Assembly (NCBI GenBank): GCA_002083565.1
Contig: MSXM01000063.1
Location: forward strand, 16,830 to 51,131
Length of the DNA stretch: 34,302 bases
Direction of reading: 5' to 3'
Source: Nitrospira sp. ST-bin4
Lineage (GTDB): Bacteria > Nitrospirota > Nitrospiria > Nitrospirales > Nitrospiraceae
The position numbers were made by a program, and so were the translations under genes. The notes under the pieces are model-generated. The model was not told where the DNA came from and ran no database searches. It saw only the letters and a program-made list of their open reading frames with translations. Below are positions 7,946 through 16,454 of this stretch, piece by piece (the first letter of the stretch is position 1; every line of letters starts with the position of its first letter).

Positions 7946-10570
7946 ATGACGCGTCCTTTCGTCCTTCCCCTCATCCACTGCACTGACCTTGCACTCGTTG
8001 GAGGCAAGGCCCTCGGCTTGGCCCGACTTGCAACAGCAGGATTTCCTGTTCCTCCCGGTATCTGTGTCACGACCGAAGCCTATGACCAAAGTCTGCGACT
8101 TTCCAATTTTTCAGCAAACGAGGCATGGCGCAACGCCTGCACCCTGTCAGGGCAAGAACGCGCGTCGGCACTGGCCGACTGTCAGGCCCGGATCAGAGGG
8201 GTGGACAGCTCGGTCCTTTCAACGCAATGGCTGACTCAACTACAGGCACTCGCTAGTCCACCCAATCAACGCTGGGCTGTCCGTTCATCAGCCACCAACG
8301 AAGACGCCGGACGCACAAGTTTTGCCGGCCTCTACCGCACTCACCTGGGCCTTTCCCTCTCTCAGATCGATGCCGCAATCAAGGACCTCTGGGCCTCGCT
8401 CTGGCAAGACGCTGTCGTGCGATACACCGTTGAGCGGATCGGTCGTCAAACAGTTCCCGCCATGGCGGTTGTAATTCAGCCTATGCTTGCTGCGCGAACC
8501 TCCGGAGTCGCGTATTCAATCCATCCGGTGACAGGCCGTTCGTTCCATGTGGCCGTGAACGCGGTGCCCGGCTTGGCGGCACCGTTGGTCGATGGACAGG
8601 TCACGCCAGACCAATATGTCGTCGAGATGGGCGAGGATCAGCAGCCGGCCAGAATTCGGCGACGCATTATCGCCTCCAAGCCACAGCGGTTGATTGCCAC
8701 CGAGGAAGGATTGCGTCAGGAACTCATCCCCGAACCGGCCCGAACGCAGTCATCGCTCTCCGACGAGCAGCTGTTTGAACTCGCGCGCACGGCCAAGAAG
8801 GTTGAGCAGGCGTTCGGGTATCCGGTCGATCTCGAATGGGCGATTGATTCCCGGATGCTTTGGACATTGCAAGCGCGTCCCATTACCGGCATTCGCCCCT
8901 CGGCCGACTTAACCGATGACGACTGCGAATGGTCGCGTGCGAATTTCAAAGAAACAATGCCCGAACTGCCGAGTCCGTTGGGACTCTCATTTCTTGAACT
9001 GTTCATGAAGGAACATATCGTCGCGCCCTATCGACGGCTCGGCTGCCACATTCCCGAAGGCCTGACGTCCACACGCGTCCTCTATGGGCGCCCCTACCTG
9101 AATGTGACCCTCTTTCATTCGCTGATTGCACAACTGCGCGGCAACCCCTCTCTGCTGTCCGAACATATGGGGGGAGAACCAATCGAAGTCGCCCCGTCCG
9201 TCCAGCCTATCGGCTGGCTTGCATTCATGCGGGCGGGGATTCTCATGCTGATCGAAATGAGGCGCGCGGTCGCCAACGGAGACCGATGGTTTACCGACAT
9301 GAAGGAGCTGGCCAAGCGATACGACGCTCCCGGGATCGGATCTCTGTCGTTTCACGACACCATTCGGAAACTGGATGAGTTGGGCGCCTGGCTTGACGCG
9401 CACGAGCTGACATTCGGCATCGCCGGCGGAGTAGCACAAAGTCTTGACGCCCTGGATCAGTTGCTGCCGCGCTGGTTGGGATCAGACTGGAGGGCGCTCT
9501 TGAACGACGCCTTGCAAGGGCAGGGCACGGTCATCAGCGCACAGCAGATTGTTCGCCTCGCGGAACTGGCGGAACTGGCACGCAACGAGCCCGTAACCGA
9601 AGCGTTTCTCTCCGCGAAACTATGGAGCCCGTCTGAGTTTCGGCAGGCCCTCAAGGGTACGGGGTTCCTTCGTGCATTTGAATCTTACATGAACGACTAC
9701 GGCCATCGCGGATTAGGTGAATCCGATGTCATGTCGCCGCGCATAGCCGACAATCCTGAGGCCATTTTGGCGGTCCTGCGCGTGCAGATAAGCGCGCCCT
9801 CACCCGATCGCAAGACGATTCTTTCCCGCCAGGAAACGGTCCGAACGGCGGCATTGAGAACGATCAAACAACGCATGGGCCTGCGCCTGGATCGATGGGC
9901 GATCTTCTCCTGGTGGTATCGCCGACTCTGCCGGTTTTTCGCCCTGCGCGAAGCCAATCGCCATCACTTGATGTACTACTCGGCAGCGGCCCGCAATTTA
10001 TTGCTGCACCTTGGAGATCTTCTGGTTGCGGAAGGTCTGTGTGATGCGCGGGACGATATCTTTTTTCTGACGATCGAGGACCGTGCCGCACTGGCGGCGG
10101 GAGGACAACGCAACTGGCGAGCCGCGATCGCCGCGCGGCGAGCGGAGCGGAGCCGCAATGCAGCGGTTCAGGTCCCCGATACCGTTCGTGATTGGGAAAC
10201 AGCGAGCCGAGAAAACCCCTCCTTCGATCGCCGTGACGGAACCGGCCGGTTGTCCGGCCTGGCTATCAGCGCAGGATCCGTAGTGGGCCCGATTCGCCTC
10301 ATCCAGTCCTTAGCCGATTGGGGGAAGGTGACACCGGGAGATATCATGGTGGCTCCCGTTATCGACCCCGGCATGGCCCCGCTTTTCGGTGTCGCCGGAG
10401 GACTTATCGTGGAAATGGGCGGCACGTTGTCTCATGGCGCCATCATTGCCCGTGAATATGGGCTCCCAACTGTAGCCAATGTCGAAGGGGCCATGACACG
10501 TCTACCAGAGGGACGACTCGTACGGCTGGATGCAAGGGCAGGAACCATCGATTTGGAACCAAGTTCATGA
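7946..10570 (+). CDS. PEP-synthase-like dikinase / rifampicin-phosphotransferase-like enzyme
   Basis: An ATP-dependent dikinase with a swivelling phosphohistidine domain. The 874-residue protein has an N-terminal ATP-grasp part (VGGKALGLARL near residue 20, RSSATNEDAG near 112). A long middle region follows, and the C-terminal domain carries GGTLSHGAIIAREYG with His830 as the phospho-acceptor. The histidine domain is at the very C-terminus and no PEP/pyruvate TIM barrel follows. True PEP synthase and PPDK have that barrel, so the architecture matches rifampicin phosphotransferases (about 865 residues, catalytic His near 825). The substrate is unknown; antibiotic inactivation is possible but not shown. 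ATG at 7946 is preferred over an adjacent TTG. Confidence 0.85.
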   Translation: MTRPFVLPLIHCTDLALVGGKALGLARLATAGFPVPPGICVTTEAYDQSLRLSNFSANEAWRNACTLSGQERASALADCQARIRGVDSSVLSTQWLTQLQALASPPNQRWAVRSSATNEDAGRTSFAGLYRTHLGLSLSQIDAAIKDLWASLWQDAVVRYTVERIGRQTVPAMAVVIQPMLAARTSGVAYSIHPVTGRSFHVAVNAVPGLAAPLVDGQVTPDQYVVEMGEDQQPARIRRRIIASKPQRLIATEEGLRQELIPEPARTQSSLSDEQLFELARTAKKVEQAFGYPVDLEWAIDSRMLWTLQARPITGIRPSADLTDDDCEWSRANFKETMPELPSPLGLSFLELFMKEHIVAPYRRLGCHIPEGLTSTRVLYGRPYLNVTLFHSLIAQLRGNPSLLSEHMGGEPIEVAPSVQPIGWLAFMRAGILMLIEMRRAVANGDRWFTDMKELAKRYDAPGIGSLSFHDTIRKLDELGAWLDAHELTFGIAGGVAQSLDALDQLLPRWLGSDWRALLNDALQGQGTVISAQQIVRLAELAELARNEPVTEAFLSAKLWSPSEFRQALKGTGFLRAFESYMNDYGHRGLGESDVMSPRIADNPEAILAVLRVQISAPSPDRKTILSRQETVRTAALRTIKQRMGLRLDRWAIFSWWYRRLCRFFALREANRHHLMYYSAAARNLLLHLGDLLVAEGLCDARDDIFFLTIEDRAALAAGGQRNWRAAIAARRAERSRNAAVQVPDTVRDWETASRENPSFDRRDGTGRLSGLAISAGSVVGPIRLIQSLADWGKVTPGDIMVAPVIDPGMAPLFGVAGGLIVEMGGTLSHGAIIAREYGLPTVANVEGAMTRLPEGRLVRLDARAGTIDLEPSS

Positions 10571-10591
10571 CGGTCCTTCCGCTGAGTACCC

Positions 10592-10621
10592 ATCGGCTAG
10601 GGCCGATTGGCTAGAGCTTTT
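10592..10621 (+). terminator. Candidate hairpin after the dikinase operon
   Basis: ATCGGC (10592-10597) and GCCGAT (10602-10607) form a perfect 6-bp stem with a 4-base loop. TTTT begins ten bases later (10618). The distance to the T-run makes this a weak intrinsic terminator. Confidence 0.3.
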
Positions 10622-10628
10622 ACGCTCC

Positions 10629-10657
10629 TTGACCTTTTCCAAGTATTTCCGTAGGCT
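10629..10657 (+). promoter_or_regulatory. Possible promoter of the rmuC operon
   Basis: TTGACC (10629-10634) is a 5/6 -35 box followed after 17 bases by TAGGCT (10652-10657), a poor -10. It lies about 80 bases before the GTG start of rmuC. Confidence 0.4.
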
Positions 10658-10737
10658 CCGCAGTCACTTGCAACAATTCTTGCCGCCTCACACCCGATGA
10701 CAGGGCCTACGCACAACTCAGACGGAGTAGTCAGCCT

Positions 10738-12096
10738 GTGAGTGATATCATCCCCCTCTTAGCGAGCCTCGCAATCGGACTACTTCTTGGCGGCCTGCTC
10801 GCAGGCCTCTGGGTCACAAGCCGCTTGCGCGCCCAATCCCAGCGAGCCGAGGCAACGGTCGATGAACTGCGGAGACAATTGGATCGTGAGCGACAAGAGG
10901 AAGCAATGGTCCGCCAAGCGCTTGCCGAGGCTCAACAAGCGCGAACGGCCGCCGAGACCAGAATAGAAGACGTGACGAAACAACTTGCCGATCAGACGAC
11001 GCTGCTCGACCAGGCACGTCAGGAACTTCTTGGTTCCTTCCAGGCTCTTTCCGGCGAAGCACTCAAACAAAACAACGAGGCGTTCCTGAAACTGGCCGCC
11101 GTTTCCTTTGAAGCCCTCCATGTCAAGGCGGAAGGCGAACTGGCCCAGCGGCAACAAGCGATCGATGGCTTGGTGCGCCCGCTGTATGAATCGTTGCAAC
11201 GGTATGACGAACACATGCGTCTCTTGGAACAATCGCGCCAGTCGGCTTACGGCGGGCTTGATCAGCATCTGAAATCCCTGGCGGAATCGCACCAGCGGTT
11301 GCAACAGGAAACGGGCAATCTGGTGAAAGCGTTGCGTGCACCGACAGTGCGGGGCCAATGGGGTGAAATCACGTTGAAGCGGGTGGTCGAACTTGCCGGA
11401 ATGGTGAGCCACTGCGATTTTGTCGAGCAGCAATCCATCACCGGCGAAGACGGCCGTTTTCGCCCCGATATGGTCGTGCAACTGCCGGGTGGACGTCAGA
11501 TCATCGTAGACGCCAAGACCGTGCTCGCGGCCTATCTCGACGCGCACGACGCGCGCGACGATGCGCAACGCGCGGATGCGTTGCGCCGCCACGCCGAGCA
11601 GGTGCGGCACCGGATGGATGAATTGTCGTTGAAGGCCTACTGGTCCCAATTCGGCCGCGCACCCGAATTCGTCGTGCTGTTTCTCCCTGGCGAACAGTTC
11701 CTCGGAGCCGCGCTGGATCAAGACCCGCGTCTTATCGAAGAAGCATTTACCCGTGGAGTCGTCCTGGCGACCCCGGCGACGCTCGTCGCATTGCTCCGCG
11801 CCGTGGCCTATGGCTGGGGACAGCAACAATTGAACGCCCATGCCGAAGAAGCAGGCCGGCTTGGAAAAGAACTCTATGAACGCATGGCGGTGTTCGCCGA
11901 GCATGTCAACGACGTCGGACAAGCCTTGGGCAAGAGTGTGTCGGCCTATAATCGTGCGGTGGGGTCGCTGGAGACGAGAGTGCTACCGGCCGCGCGCCGA
12001 TTCAAGGAGTTGGGCATCTCGTCGGAAAAAGAGATCCCGCAACTCGAAGCGGCAGAAATCGTTCCACGCAAAACCTTGCCGTTCGAGACCGACTAA
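10738..12096 (+). CDS. rmuC: RmuC family DNA recombination protein
   Basis: RmuC limits DNA inversions at short inverted repeats in E. coli and carries a nuclease-like core domain. The 452-residue protein has an N-terminal membrane anchor (about 4-27), a long coiled coil rich in Glu, Gln and Arg (about 30-110), and the RmuC core. The core includes TVRGQWGEITLKRVVELAGM, DGRFRPDMVVQLPGG and the VDAKTVLAAYLDA stretch, followed by FLPGEQFLGAAL and ATPATLVALLRAVAYGW. It begins with GTG; a GGAG about 11 bases upstream supports it. Downstream is a pyrophosphohydrolase gene nine bases after the stop. No close partner of known recombination function is visible. Confidence 0.95.
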   Translation: MSDIIPLLASLAIGLLLGGLLAGLWVTSRLRAQSQRAEATVDELRRQLDRERQEEAMVRQALAEAQQARTAAETRIEDVTKQLADQTTLLDQARQELLGSFQALSGEALKQNNEAFLKLAAVSFEALHVKAEGELAQRQQAIDGLVRPLYESLQRYDEHMRLLEQSRQSAYGGLDQHLKSLAESHQRLQQETGNLVKALRAPTVRGQWGEITLKRVVELAGMVSHCDFVEQQSITGEDGRFRPDMVVQLPGGRQIIVDAKTVLAAYLDAHDARDDAQRADALRRHAEQVRHRMDELSLKAYWSQFGRAPEFVVLFLPGEQFLGAALDQDPRLIEEAFTRGVVLATPATLVALLRAVAYGWGQQQLNAHAEEAGRLGKELYERMAVFAEHVNDVGQALGKSVSAYNRAVGSLETRVLPAARRFKELGISSEKEIPQLEAAEIVPRKTLPFETD

Positions 12097-12105
12097 GGAG
12101 ATTGC

Positions 12106-12540
12106 ATGACTGACGAGCAAACGATGGTCCAAGACTTTCACCGGAAATTCGAGATCCTGATCCAGACTGCCCCTACAAATCTAACTGACGAGATCAAGCA
12201 GCTTCGCGTTCGCCTCATCCAGGAGGAGTTCGATGAGTTGAAAGAGTCGATGGCTACGGGAAATCTGGCATCGGTGGCCAAAGAAATGGCCGACTTATTG
12301 TACGTGATCTACGGCACGGCGGTCTCGTATGGAATCGACATGAAACCGGTCTTCCAGGAAGTCCATCGGTCGAACCTCAGCAAGGTCGGAGGCTACAAAC
12401 GTGCCGACGGCAAGTGGATGAAACCTCCGACCTATTCGCCTGCTATGCTGGGACCGATACTAGAGGCGCAACGGGAACAACCGGTAACCGACGCATCCTC
12501 CGCCCAATGCACCTCAACGACACGGCGGCTGCATCCATGA
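12106..12540 (+). CDS. MazG-like nucleoside triphosphate pyrophosphohydrolase
   Basis: An all-alpha NTP-PPase-type protein of 144 residues. The metal-binding signature is present: EExxE at Glu40, Glu41 and Glu44, followed by ExxD at Glu60 and Asp63. The tail GGYKRADGKWMKPPTYSP is typical of short house-cleaning or phage-related MazG-like and phosphoribosyl-ATP pyrophosphohydrolase-like proteins. It probably hydrolyses a (d)NTP to monophosphate and pyrophosphate; the substrate is unknown. A GGAG ribosome site lies 6 bases before the ATG. Its TGA overlaps the ATG of the PilZ gene (ATGA), implying translational coupling. Confidence 0.85.
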   Translation: MTDEQTMVQDFHRKFEILIQTAPTNLTDEIKQLRVRLIQEEFDELKESMATGNLASVAKEMADLLYVIYGTAVSYGIDMKPVFQEVHRSNLSKVGGYKRADGKWMKPPTYSPAMLGPILEAQREQPVTDASSAQCTSTTRRLHP

Positions 12541-13049
12541 CGACACTCCACTGCCCCAGCTGTGGAACGCCTTTCATCCGGGCCGTCTATAGCGAAGGAT
12601 CAGTGGAGAAGATTCTTGGTCGCTTCCGCGTATTTCCGTTCCGCTGCCAACTCTGTACAATGCGATTCCGAGCCTTTTGGACGAAGCCCCCCGATTCTAC
12701 ATCTTCGATAGATCGGCGGCAGTACAAGCGCCTGCCCGCATCGTTTCACGCCGAACTCTTAGCAGAGAATGCCGAGCGGTCCACCCATCGAATCACGGAG
12801 ATTTCCATGGAGGGCTGCACGCTCGAAACCTCCGAAGCACTGCCCCGCGGAAGCTTCTTCGAACTCATGATTTCACCGGCATCGGAGAAGGAGGCCATCA
12901 CCATCGAAACGGCGATGGTCTGTTCAGCACGGCAAGAATCGATGGGCATCCGCTTTCTTGAACTTCAGCCGAACGAGAAACAGCGCCTCAGCCAAGTCGT
13001 ACTCAGCTTGCTCGTCGGGCAAAGAGCCCACCCAAGTCTCACGTACTAG
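12537..13049 (+). CDS. Zinc-ribbon/PilZ domain protein
   Basis: A 170-residue protein with an N-terminal zinc ribbon (Cys6/Cys9 in CPSC, Cys37/Cys40 in CQLC) followed by a PilZ domain. The c-di-GMP contact motif RxxxR is visible as Arg61 to Arg65 in RRQYKR. The second motif, normally [D/N]xSxxG, reads ExSxxG (Glu88, Ser90, Gly93), so nucleotide binding is plausible but one position is altered. The ATG overlaps the upstream stop as ATGA; the frame stays open to 12414 but the longer form would lie inside the pyrophosphohydrolase gene. Its likely role is c-di-GMP-responsive regulation; the partner is unknown. Confidence 0.82.
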   Translation: MTTLHCPSCGTPFIRAVYSEGSVEKILGRFRVFPFRCQLCTMRFRAFWTKPPDSTSSIDRRQYKRLPASFHAELLAENAERSTHRITEISMEGCTLETSEALPRGSFFELMISPASEKEAITIETAMVCSARQESMGIRFLELQPNEKQRLSQVVLSLLVGQRAHPSLTY

Positions 13050-13075
13050 CCGGACGTGCTGGGGAATGCCTGCGT

Positions 13076-13948
13076 CTAACCCGCTGCTCCATGGCGCGTG
13101 CGAGGCACAACAACGACAAGATTATCGATCAGGCGAACAGAGCCGAGACGGACGGCACCCAGAAGCACTGCGCGCGAGGCGACCGAAGAAAGCGGATCCA
13201 ACGAGAGCGGATCGCACACAGCAAGATAGTCAACCGTTAGAATAGATGTTTGTTCGATCGTCGTCGCCATCGCCGACTGAATGGCCTGAACGTCAGTCGT
13301 CCCCTTTCGCATCACCTCAGCCCCCGCCCGAAGACTCTTGTACAACGTCGCGGCAATGGTCCGCTGCTCCGGTGAGAGATACACATTGCGTGAACTCATC
13401 GCCAAACCGTCTTTCTCACGGACAGTCGGATAGACAATGATCTCCACCCCCATATTCAAGTCTTTTACAAGTCGCCGAATCAACGCCGCCTGCTGATAAT
13501 CTTTCTGCCCAAACAGAGCAATGTCGGGACGGACCATACCGAAGAGTTTTGTCACCACGGTGGCCACACCGGCGAAGTGATGCGGACGTACTTCTCCTTC
13601 CCATCGGCGGGCAATGGCCGGAACTGCAATAGTCGTCTGAAACCCTTCCGGATACATAGCCGCCACGGATGGCTCAAAACACAGGTCCACGCCTTCCTCC
13701 CGGCACAGCCGCCGATCGTTCGCCAGAGGGCGAGGATATTGAGTCAGATCCTCGGCGGGGCCAAACTGAGTCGGGTTCACAAAAATACTGACCACGAGCG
13801 CATCGCATCGCAGACGCGCAGCCCGAATCAGCGCCCGATGGCCGTCATGCAACGCGCCCATCGTCGGCACGAAGCCCACAGTGACACCTTCCCGCTTGAG
13901 GCGGAGACTCCACGCCGTCATCATGTGAGGAGAATGGACGATCTTCAT
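13076..13948 (-). CDS. panC: Pantothenate synthetase
   Basis: Joins pantoate and beta-alanine using ATP to form pantothenate, the precursor of coenzyme A. The 290-residue protein shows VPTMGALHDGH (27-37) with the nucleotidyl-transfer motif HxGH, GQKDYQQ (147-153) and MSSRN (184-188). The frame extends upstream to 14086. The ATG at 13948 is chosen because it overlaps the folK TGA (ATGA) and matches the family N-terminus. Transcribed after folK on the minus strand, it forms a two-gene cofactor (folate and CoA) unit. No terminator was seen in the 26 bases to the convergent PilZ gene. Confidence 0.96.
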   Translation of the reverse strand: MKIVHSPHMMTAWSLRLKREGVTVGFVPTMGALHDGHRALIRAARLRCDALVVSIFVNPTQFGPAEDLTQYPRPLANDRRLCREEGVDLCFEPSVAAMYPEGFQTTIAVPAIARRWEGEVRPHHFAGVATVVTKLFGMVRPDIALFGQKDYQQAALIRRLVKDLNMGVEIIVYPTVREKDGLAMSSRNVYLSPEQRTIAATLYKSLRAGAEVMRKGTTDVQAIQSAMATTIEQTSILTVDYLAVCDPLSLDPLSSVASRAVLLGAVRLGSVRLIDNLVVVVPRTRHGAAG

Positions 13949-14496
13949 GCGCCGGGCGGTGAGCTGCATGCGGGCCGAGAACCGTACCGGGTCGAGGGTT
14001 GAGGAAACAGCAACCGCACCTCCGGTCGATCCTTCACCGCAGCGAGCAGCTGGGTGATAGTCTGCTGTAAAACGGGATGTACCCACAAGGGATCAAGTTC
14101 GCTCAAGGGCATGAGGACAAATCGGCGTTGATGCAGCCGTGGATGCGGGATCACTAAGCCGGCTTGATCGATCACGCGCTGTCCGTAGAAAAGGATGTCC
14201 AGATCTATCGTTCTGGGGCCCGATCGGTTGTCTTCATCCCGATCAAGCGAGCGCTCGATCTCACGGAGGATCGACAACAGACTGTTCGGGGTGATATCGG
14301 TTTCCAGTTGAACCACACCGTTGAGAAACCACCCCTCGCCTGGCTGCGCATGGTCATAGACCGGTTCCGTTTCATAGAGCAGCGAGACACCGATCAATTG
14401 TGAGTGCGGCAACAGGCTCAGCAATGTCACCGCACGGTCGCAGAAATCGACCCGATCGCCGACATTCGACCCGAATCCGATGAAGACTGTCTCCAT
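13945..14496 (-). CDS. folK: 6-hydroxymethyl-7,8-dihydropterin pyrophosphokinase
   Basis: Transfers pyrophosphate from ATP to hydroxymethyl-dihydropterin in folate synthesis. The 183-residue protein shows the HPPK signature GPRTIDLDIL (93-102), with the magnesium-binding Asp98 and Asp100, and IPHPRLHQRRFVLMPL (116-131). The N-terminus FIGFGSNVGDR is the usual first strand and loop. The C-terminus is about 15-20 residues longer than usual and rich in Pro and Ser. Its TGA overlaps the panC start. The region upstream is a short repeat-like dyad rather than an obvious promoter. Confidence 0.95.
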   Translation of the reverse strand: METVFIGFGSNVGDRVDFCDRAVTLLSLLPHSQLIGVSLLYETEPVYDHAQPGEGWFLNGVVQLETDITPNSLLSILREIERSLDRDEDNRSGPRTIDLDILFYGQRVIDQAGLVIPHPRLHQRRFVLMPLSELDPLWVHPVLQQTITQLLAAVKDRPEVRLLFPQPSTRYGSRPACSSPPGA

Positions 14497-14506
14497 TAGA
14501 AATACC

Positions 14507-14602
14507 GTGAGGTGTGAGGCGTTAGGCGTAAGGTGTTAACATGGCAATGGCATCGCCTCTCACACAACTCCCCTCACGCCTTACCCCTTACTCCTTACGA
14601 GG
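14507..14602. repeat. Imperfect inverted repeat of heptamer-like units
   Basis: The left arm (about 14507-14535) contains GTGAGGCGTTAGGCGTAAGG-like units. The right arm (about 14571-14602) contains the complement, CCTCACGCCTTACCCCTTAC. The arms are built from degenerate TTAGGCG, TGAGGCG and GTAAGG units and flank about 35 bases. This fills nearly the whole gap between folK and dapL. It could be a dispersed intergenic repeat or a bidirectional hairpin; copy number cannot be judged from one window. Confidence 0.45.
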
Positions 14603-14603
14603 T

Positions 14604-15779
14604 TCAGAATCCGGCTTTGCGGATTCGCTCCACCGCTTCAGCCAGCCGCTCTTTAGATGTGCACACCGTCATGCGGATATAGCCTTCACCCGGCGCGCCG
14701 AAGCCGTTCCCGGGCGTGGTGACGATACCGGCCTTCTCTAAGAGGTGCGCGGTAAAGGACGCCGACGTGTAGCCCTTGGGCACCGTCACCCAAATATAGA
14801 AGGCCGCGGGCGGCGCATCCACTTCCAACCCCAGTTTTTTGAGCCCCGGAATGATCGTATCCCGGCGCTCCTGATAAATCTTGCGGATGCCGTCGGTCAC
14901 CGAGTCGTCCAGCCCCAGCGCCGTGACCCCGGCGGCTTGCACTGCTTCGAACACGCCTGAATCCATCTGACTCTTCACCCGACCCAACGCGGCCACCACA
15001 TCCTTGTTGCCGACCACGAACCCGAGGCGCCAGCCGGTCATGTTGTAGGTTTTGGAGAGCGAATGGAACTCCACACCGACATCCTTGGCCCCCTCCACTT
15101 CCATGAAGCTCGCGGGGCGCTTCCCGTCGTAATAGATCTCCGAATAGGCCGCATCGTGGCAAATGATGATCTGATGCTCTTGCGCGAACGCGATCGCCCG
15201 CTTGAAGTAGTCCTTGGTCATGATGACCGACGTCGGGTTATTCGGCGAATTGAGCCACATCAGCTTGGCTTTCTTGGCCACCTCTTTAGGAATCGCATCG
15301 AGATCGGGCAAGAACCCGTTGGCCTTCGTCAGGGGCATGATGTGCGACACGCCGCCACAGAAACTGGTGCCCACCGGATAGACCGGATAGCCGGGACTCG
15401 GCACCAGCACGACATCGCCGGGATCGACGAACGCCAGGTGGATATGCCCGATCCCTTCTTTCGACCCGATCAAGGTCAGTACTTCATGTGCCGCATCGAG
15501 CGTCACATTGAAACGACGCTGGTACCAATCCGCCACCGCTTTCCGAAAAGACAGCATGCCCTCATAGGAAGGGTACTGGTGATGCCTGGCATCTTTGGCC
15601 GCATTGGCCAGACTCTCAATGATCGGCATGGGCGTCGGCAGGTCCGGATCGCCGATGCCAAGGTTGATGATGTCCACACCCTTGGCAATCGCAGCCTGCT
15701 TCATTTTGTCGATCGCGGCGAACAAATACGGGGGAAGCGTCTTGATCCGTGTGGCAACTTCTATCGGGAAACCGGACAT
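14604..15779 (-). CDS. dapL: LL-diaminopimelate aminotransferase-type class I/II aminotransferase
   Basis: A fold-type I PLP aminotransferase of 391 residues. Visible: GIGDPDLPTP (41-50), the NSPNNPT motif (177-183), PLP-contacting Asp209 and Tyr212, and the Schiff-base Lys243 in SLSKTYNMTGWRLGF. The N-terminal LPPYLFAAIDKMK and the GIGDPDLPTP pattern fit the DapL2-like group, which converts tetrahydrodipicolinate directly to LL-diaminopimelate. With dapA, dapB and lysA in the same window, DapL is the best call; a broader alanine- or aspartate-type transaminase remains the alternative. An AAAGGAG site precedes the ATG. The gene is monocistronic as far as visible. Confidence 0.88.
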   Translation of the reverse strand: MSGFPIEVATRIKTLPPYLFAAIDKMKQAAIAKGVDIINLGIGDPDLPTPMPIIESLANAAKDARHHQYPSYEGMLSFRKAVADWYQRRFNVTLDAAHEVLTLIGSKEGIGHIHLAFVDPGDVVLVPSPGYPVYPVGTSFCGGVSHIMPLTKANGFLPDLDAIPKEVAKKAKLMWLNSPNNPTSVIMTKDYFKRAIAFAQEHQIIICHDAAYSEIYYDGKRPASFMEVEGAKDVGVEFHSLSKTYNMTGWRLGFVVGNKDVVAALGRVKSQMDSGVFEAVQAAGVTALGLDDSVTDGIRKIYQERRDTIIPGLKKLGLEVDAPPAAFYIWVTVPKGYTSASFTAHLLEKAGIVTTPGNGFGAPGEGYIRMTVCTSKERLAEAVERIRKAGF

Positions 15780-16099
15780 TCAGCTTGCTCCTTTCGTCAG
15801 TATCAATCAACTACAGGCAAAAGGCGTGGACGAGCGGGGATATGCGCCCCCGCCTCCGGGCCCTTGCCATATGGTGTGCACAGCCTACTTCATGGAAAGG
15901 TGTCCAATCAATGAGGGGCATGAATCTTTTCGAGAGAGGCAAGCTGTTGAATGTTGGATTGCAGAAGTAATTCTCTTTTTCGTTCGGTAATTTATCGTTC
16001 GCAATTGCAGGTCTTTCATGGATGGCCCAATTGCACGGATTCAAATATGCTCACCTTATACCTTAGATAACGGTCAATCAGTGAACAAGGAGGGGTGCT
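15780..16099. other. Intergenic region between divergent genes
   Basis: This 320-base stretch separates the dapL start (minus) from a small plus-strand gene and should hold both promoters. Its right half is AT-richer than its surroundings. TTGCAC at 16031 and TTATAC at 16056 are possible promoter parts, but their 19-base spacing is too wide to call. No coding frame is convincing. Confidence 0.4.
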
Positions 16100-16408
16100 A
16101 TGAGGTATTTATCCACTCTAATCGGTTCACGTCTCGCATGGTGTCGGCTTCAGCGGAAGCGAGCGCTCACCAAGGATGAAGCAGAGAAGTTCCGCGCCGA
16201 AGAAGCAGGACTCCTTGATGCCTTGCATGAACGAACTCGGAATGGACTGTACGGCCAAGATCAACGCGCCTGTCGGGAACGCTATGAAATTGGCCTTCAT
16301 GATGGGCAAGCACTTATGAATTTGCAGCGATGGAACGATGTGCGAGAGCAGACCGCAAACATCAATGCAGGGCGTGCGACTTCTCTTTTCTGCCAGCCGA
16401 CTGAATGA
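16100..16408 (+). CDS. Hypothetical protein, charged (102 aa)
   Basis: I do not recognise a family. The 102-residue protein is basic at its N-terminus and then rich in Glu, Arg and Ala (for example KDEAEKFRAEE). This suggests a mostly helical soluble protein with a short amphipathic start. A strong AAGGAGGGG ribosome site 5-6 bases before the ATG makes it very likely to be a real gene. A zinc-ribbon gene follows 46 bases later in the same direction and may be co-transcribed. Confidence 0.65.
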   Translation: MRYLSTLIGSRLAWCRLQRKRALTKDEAEKFRAEEAGLLDALHERTRNGLYGQDQRACRERYEIGLHDGQALMNLQRWNDVREQTANINAGRATSLFCQPTE

Positions 16409-16454
16409 GTGCAGGCCCTTGCAAGCCCATCCGTCATGACTCTGAGGATGCAGT

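Noticed and set aside
10780..11922. A 380-codon open frame on the minus strand opposite rmuC
   Set aside because: It lies wholly inside a well-supported rmuC gene, has no family motifs and no ribosome site. It is a by-product of the GC-rich codon pattern.
15063..15914. A 283-codon plus-strand frame opposite dapL
   Set aside because: It is antisense to a clear aminotransferase, with His/Arg-rich low-information sequence and no motif.
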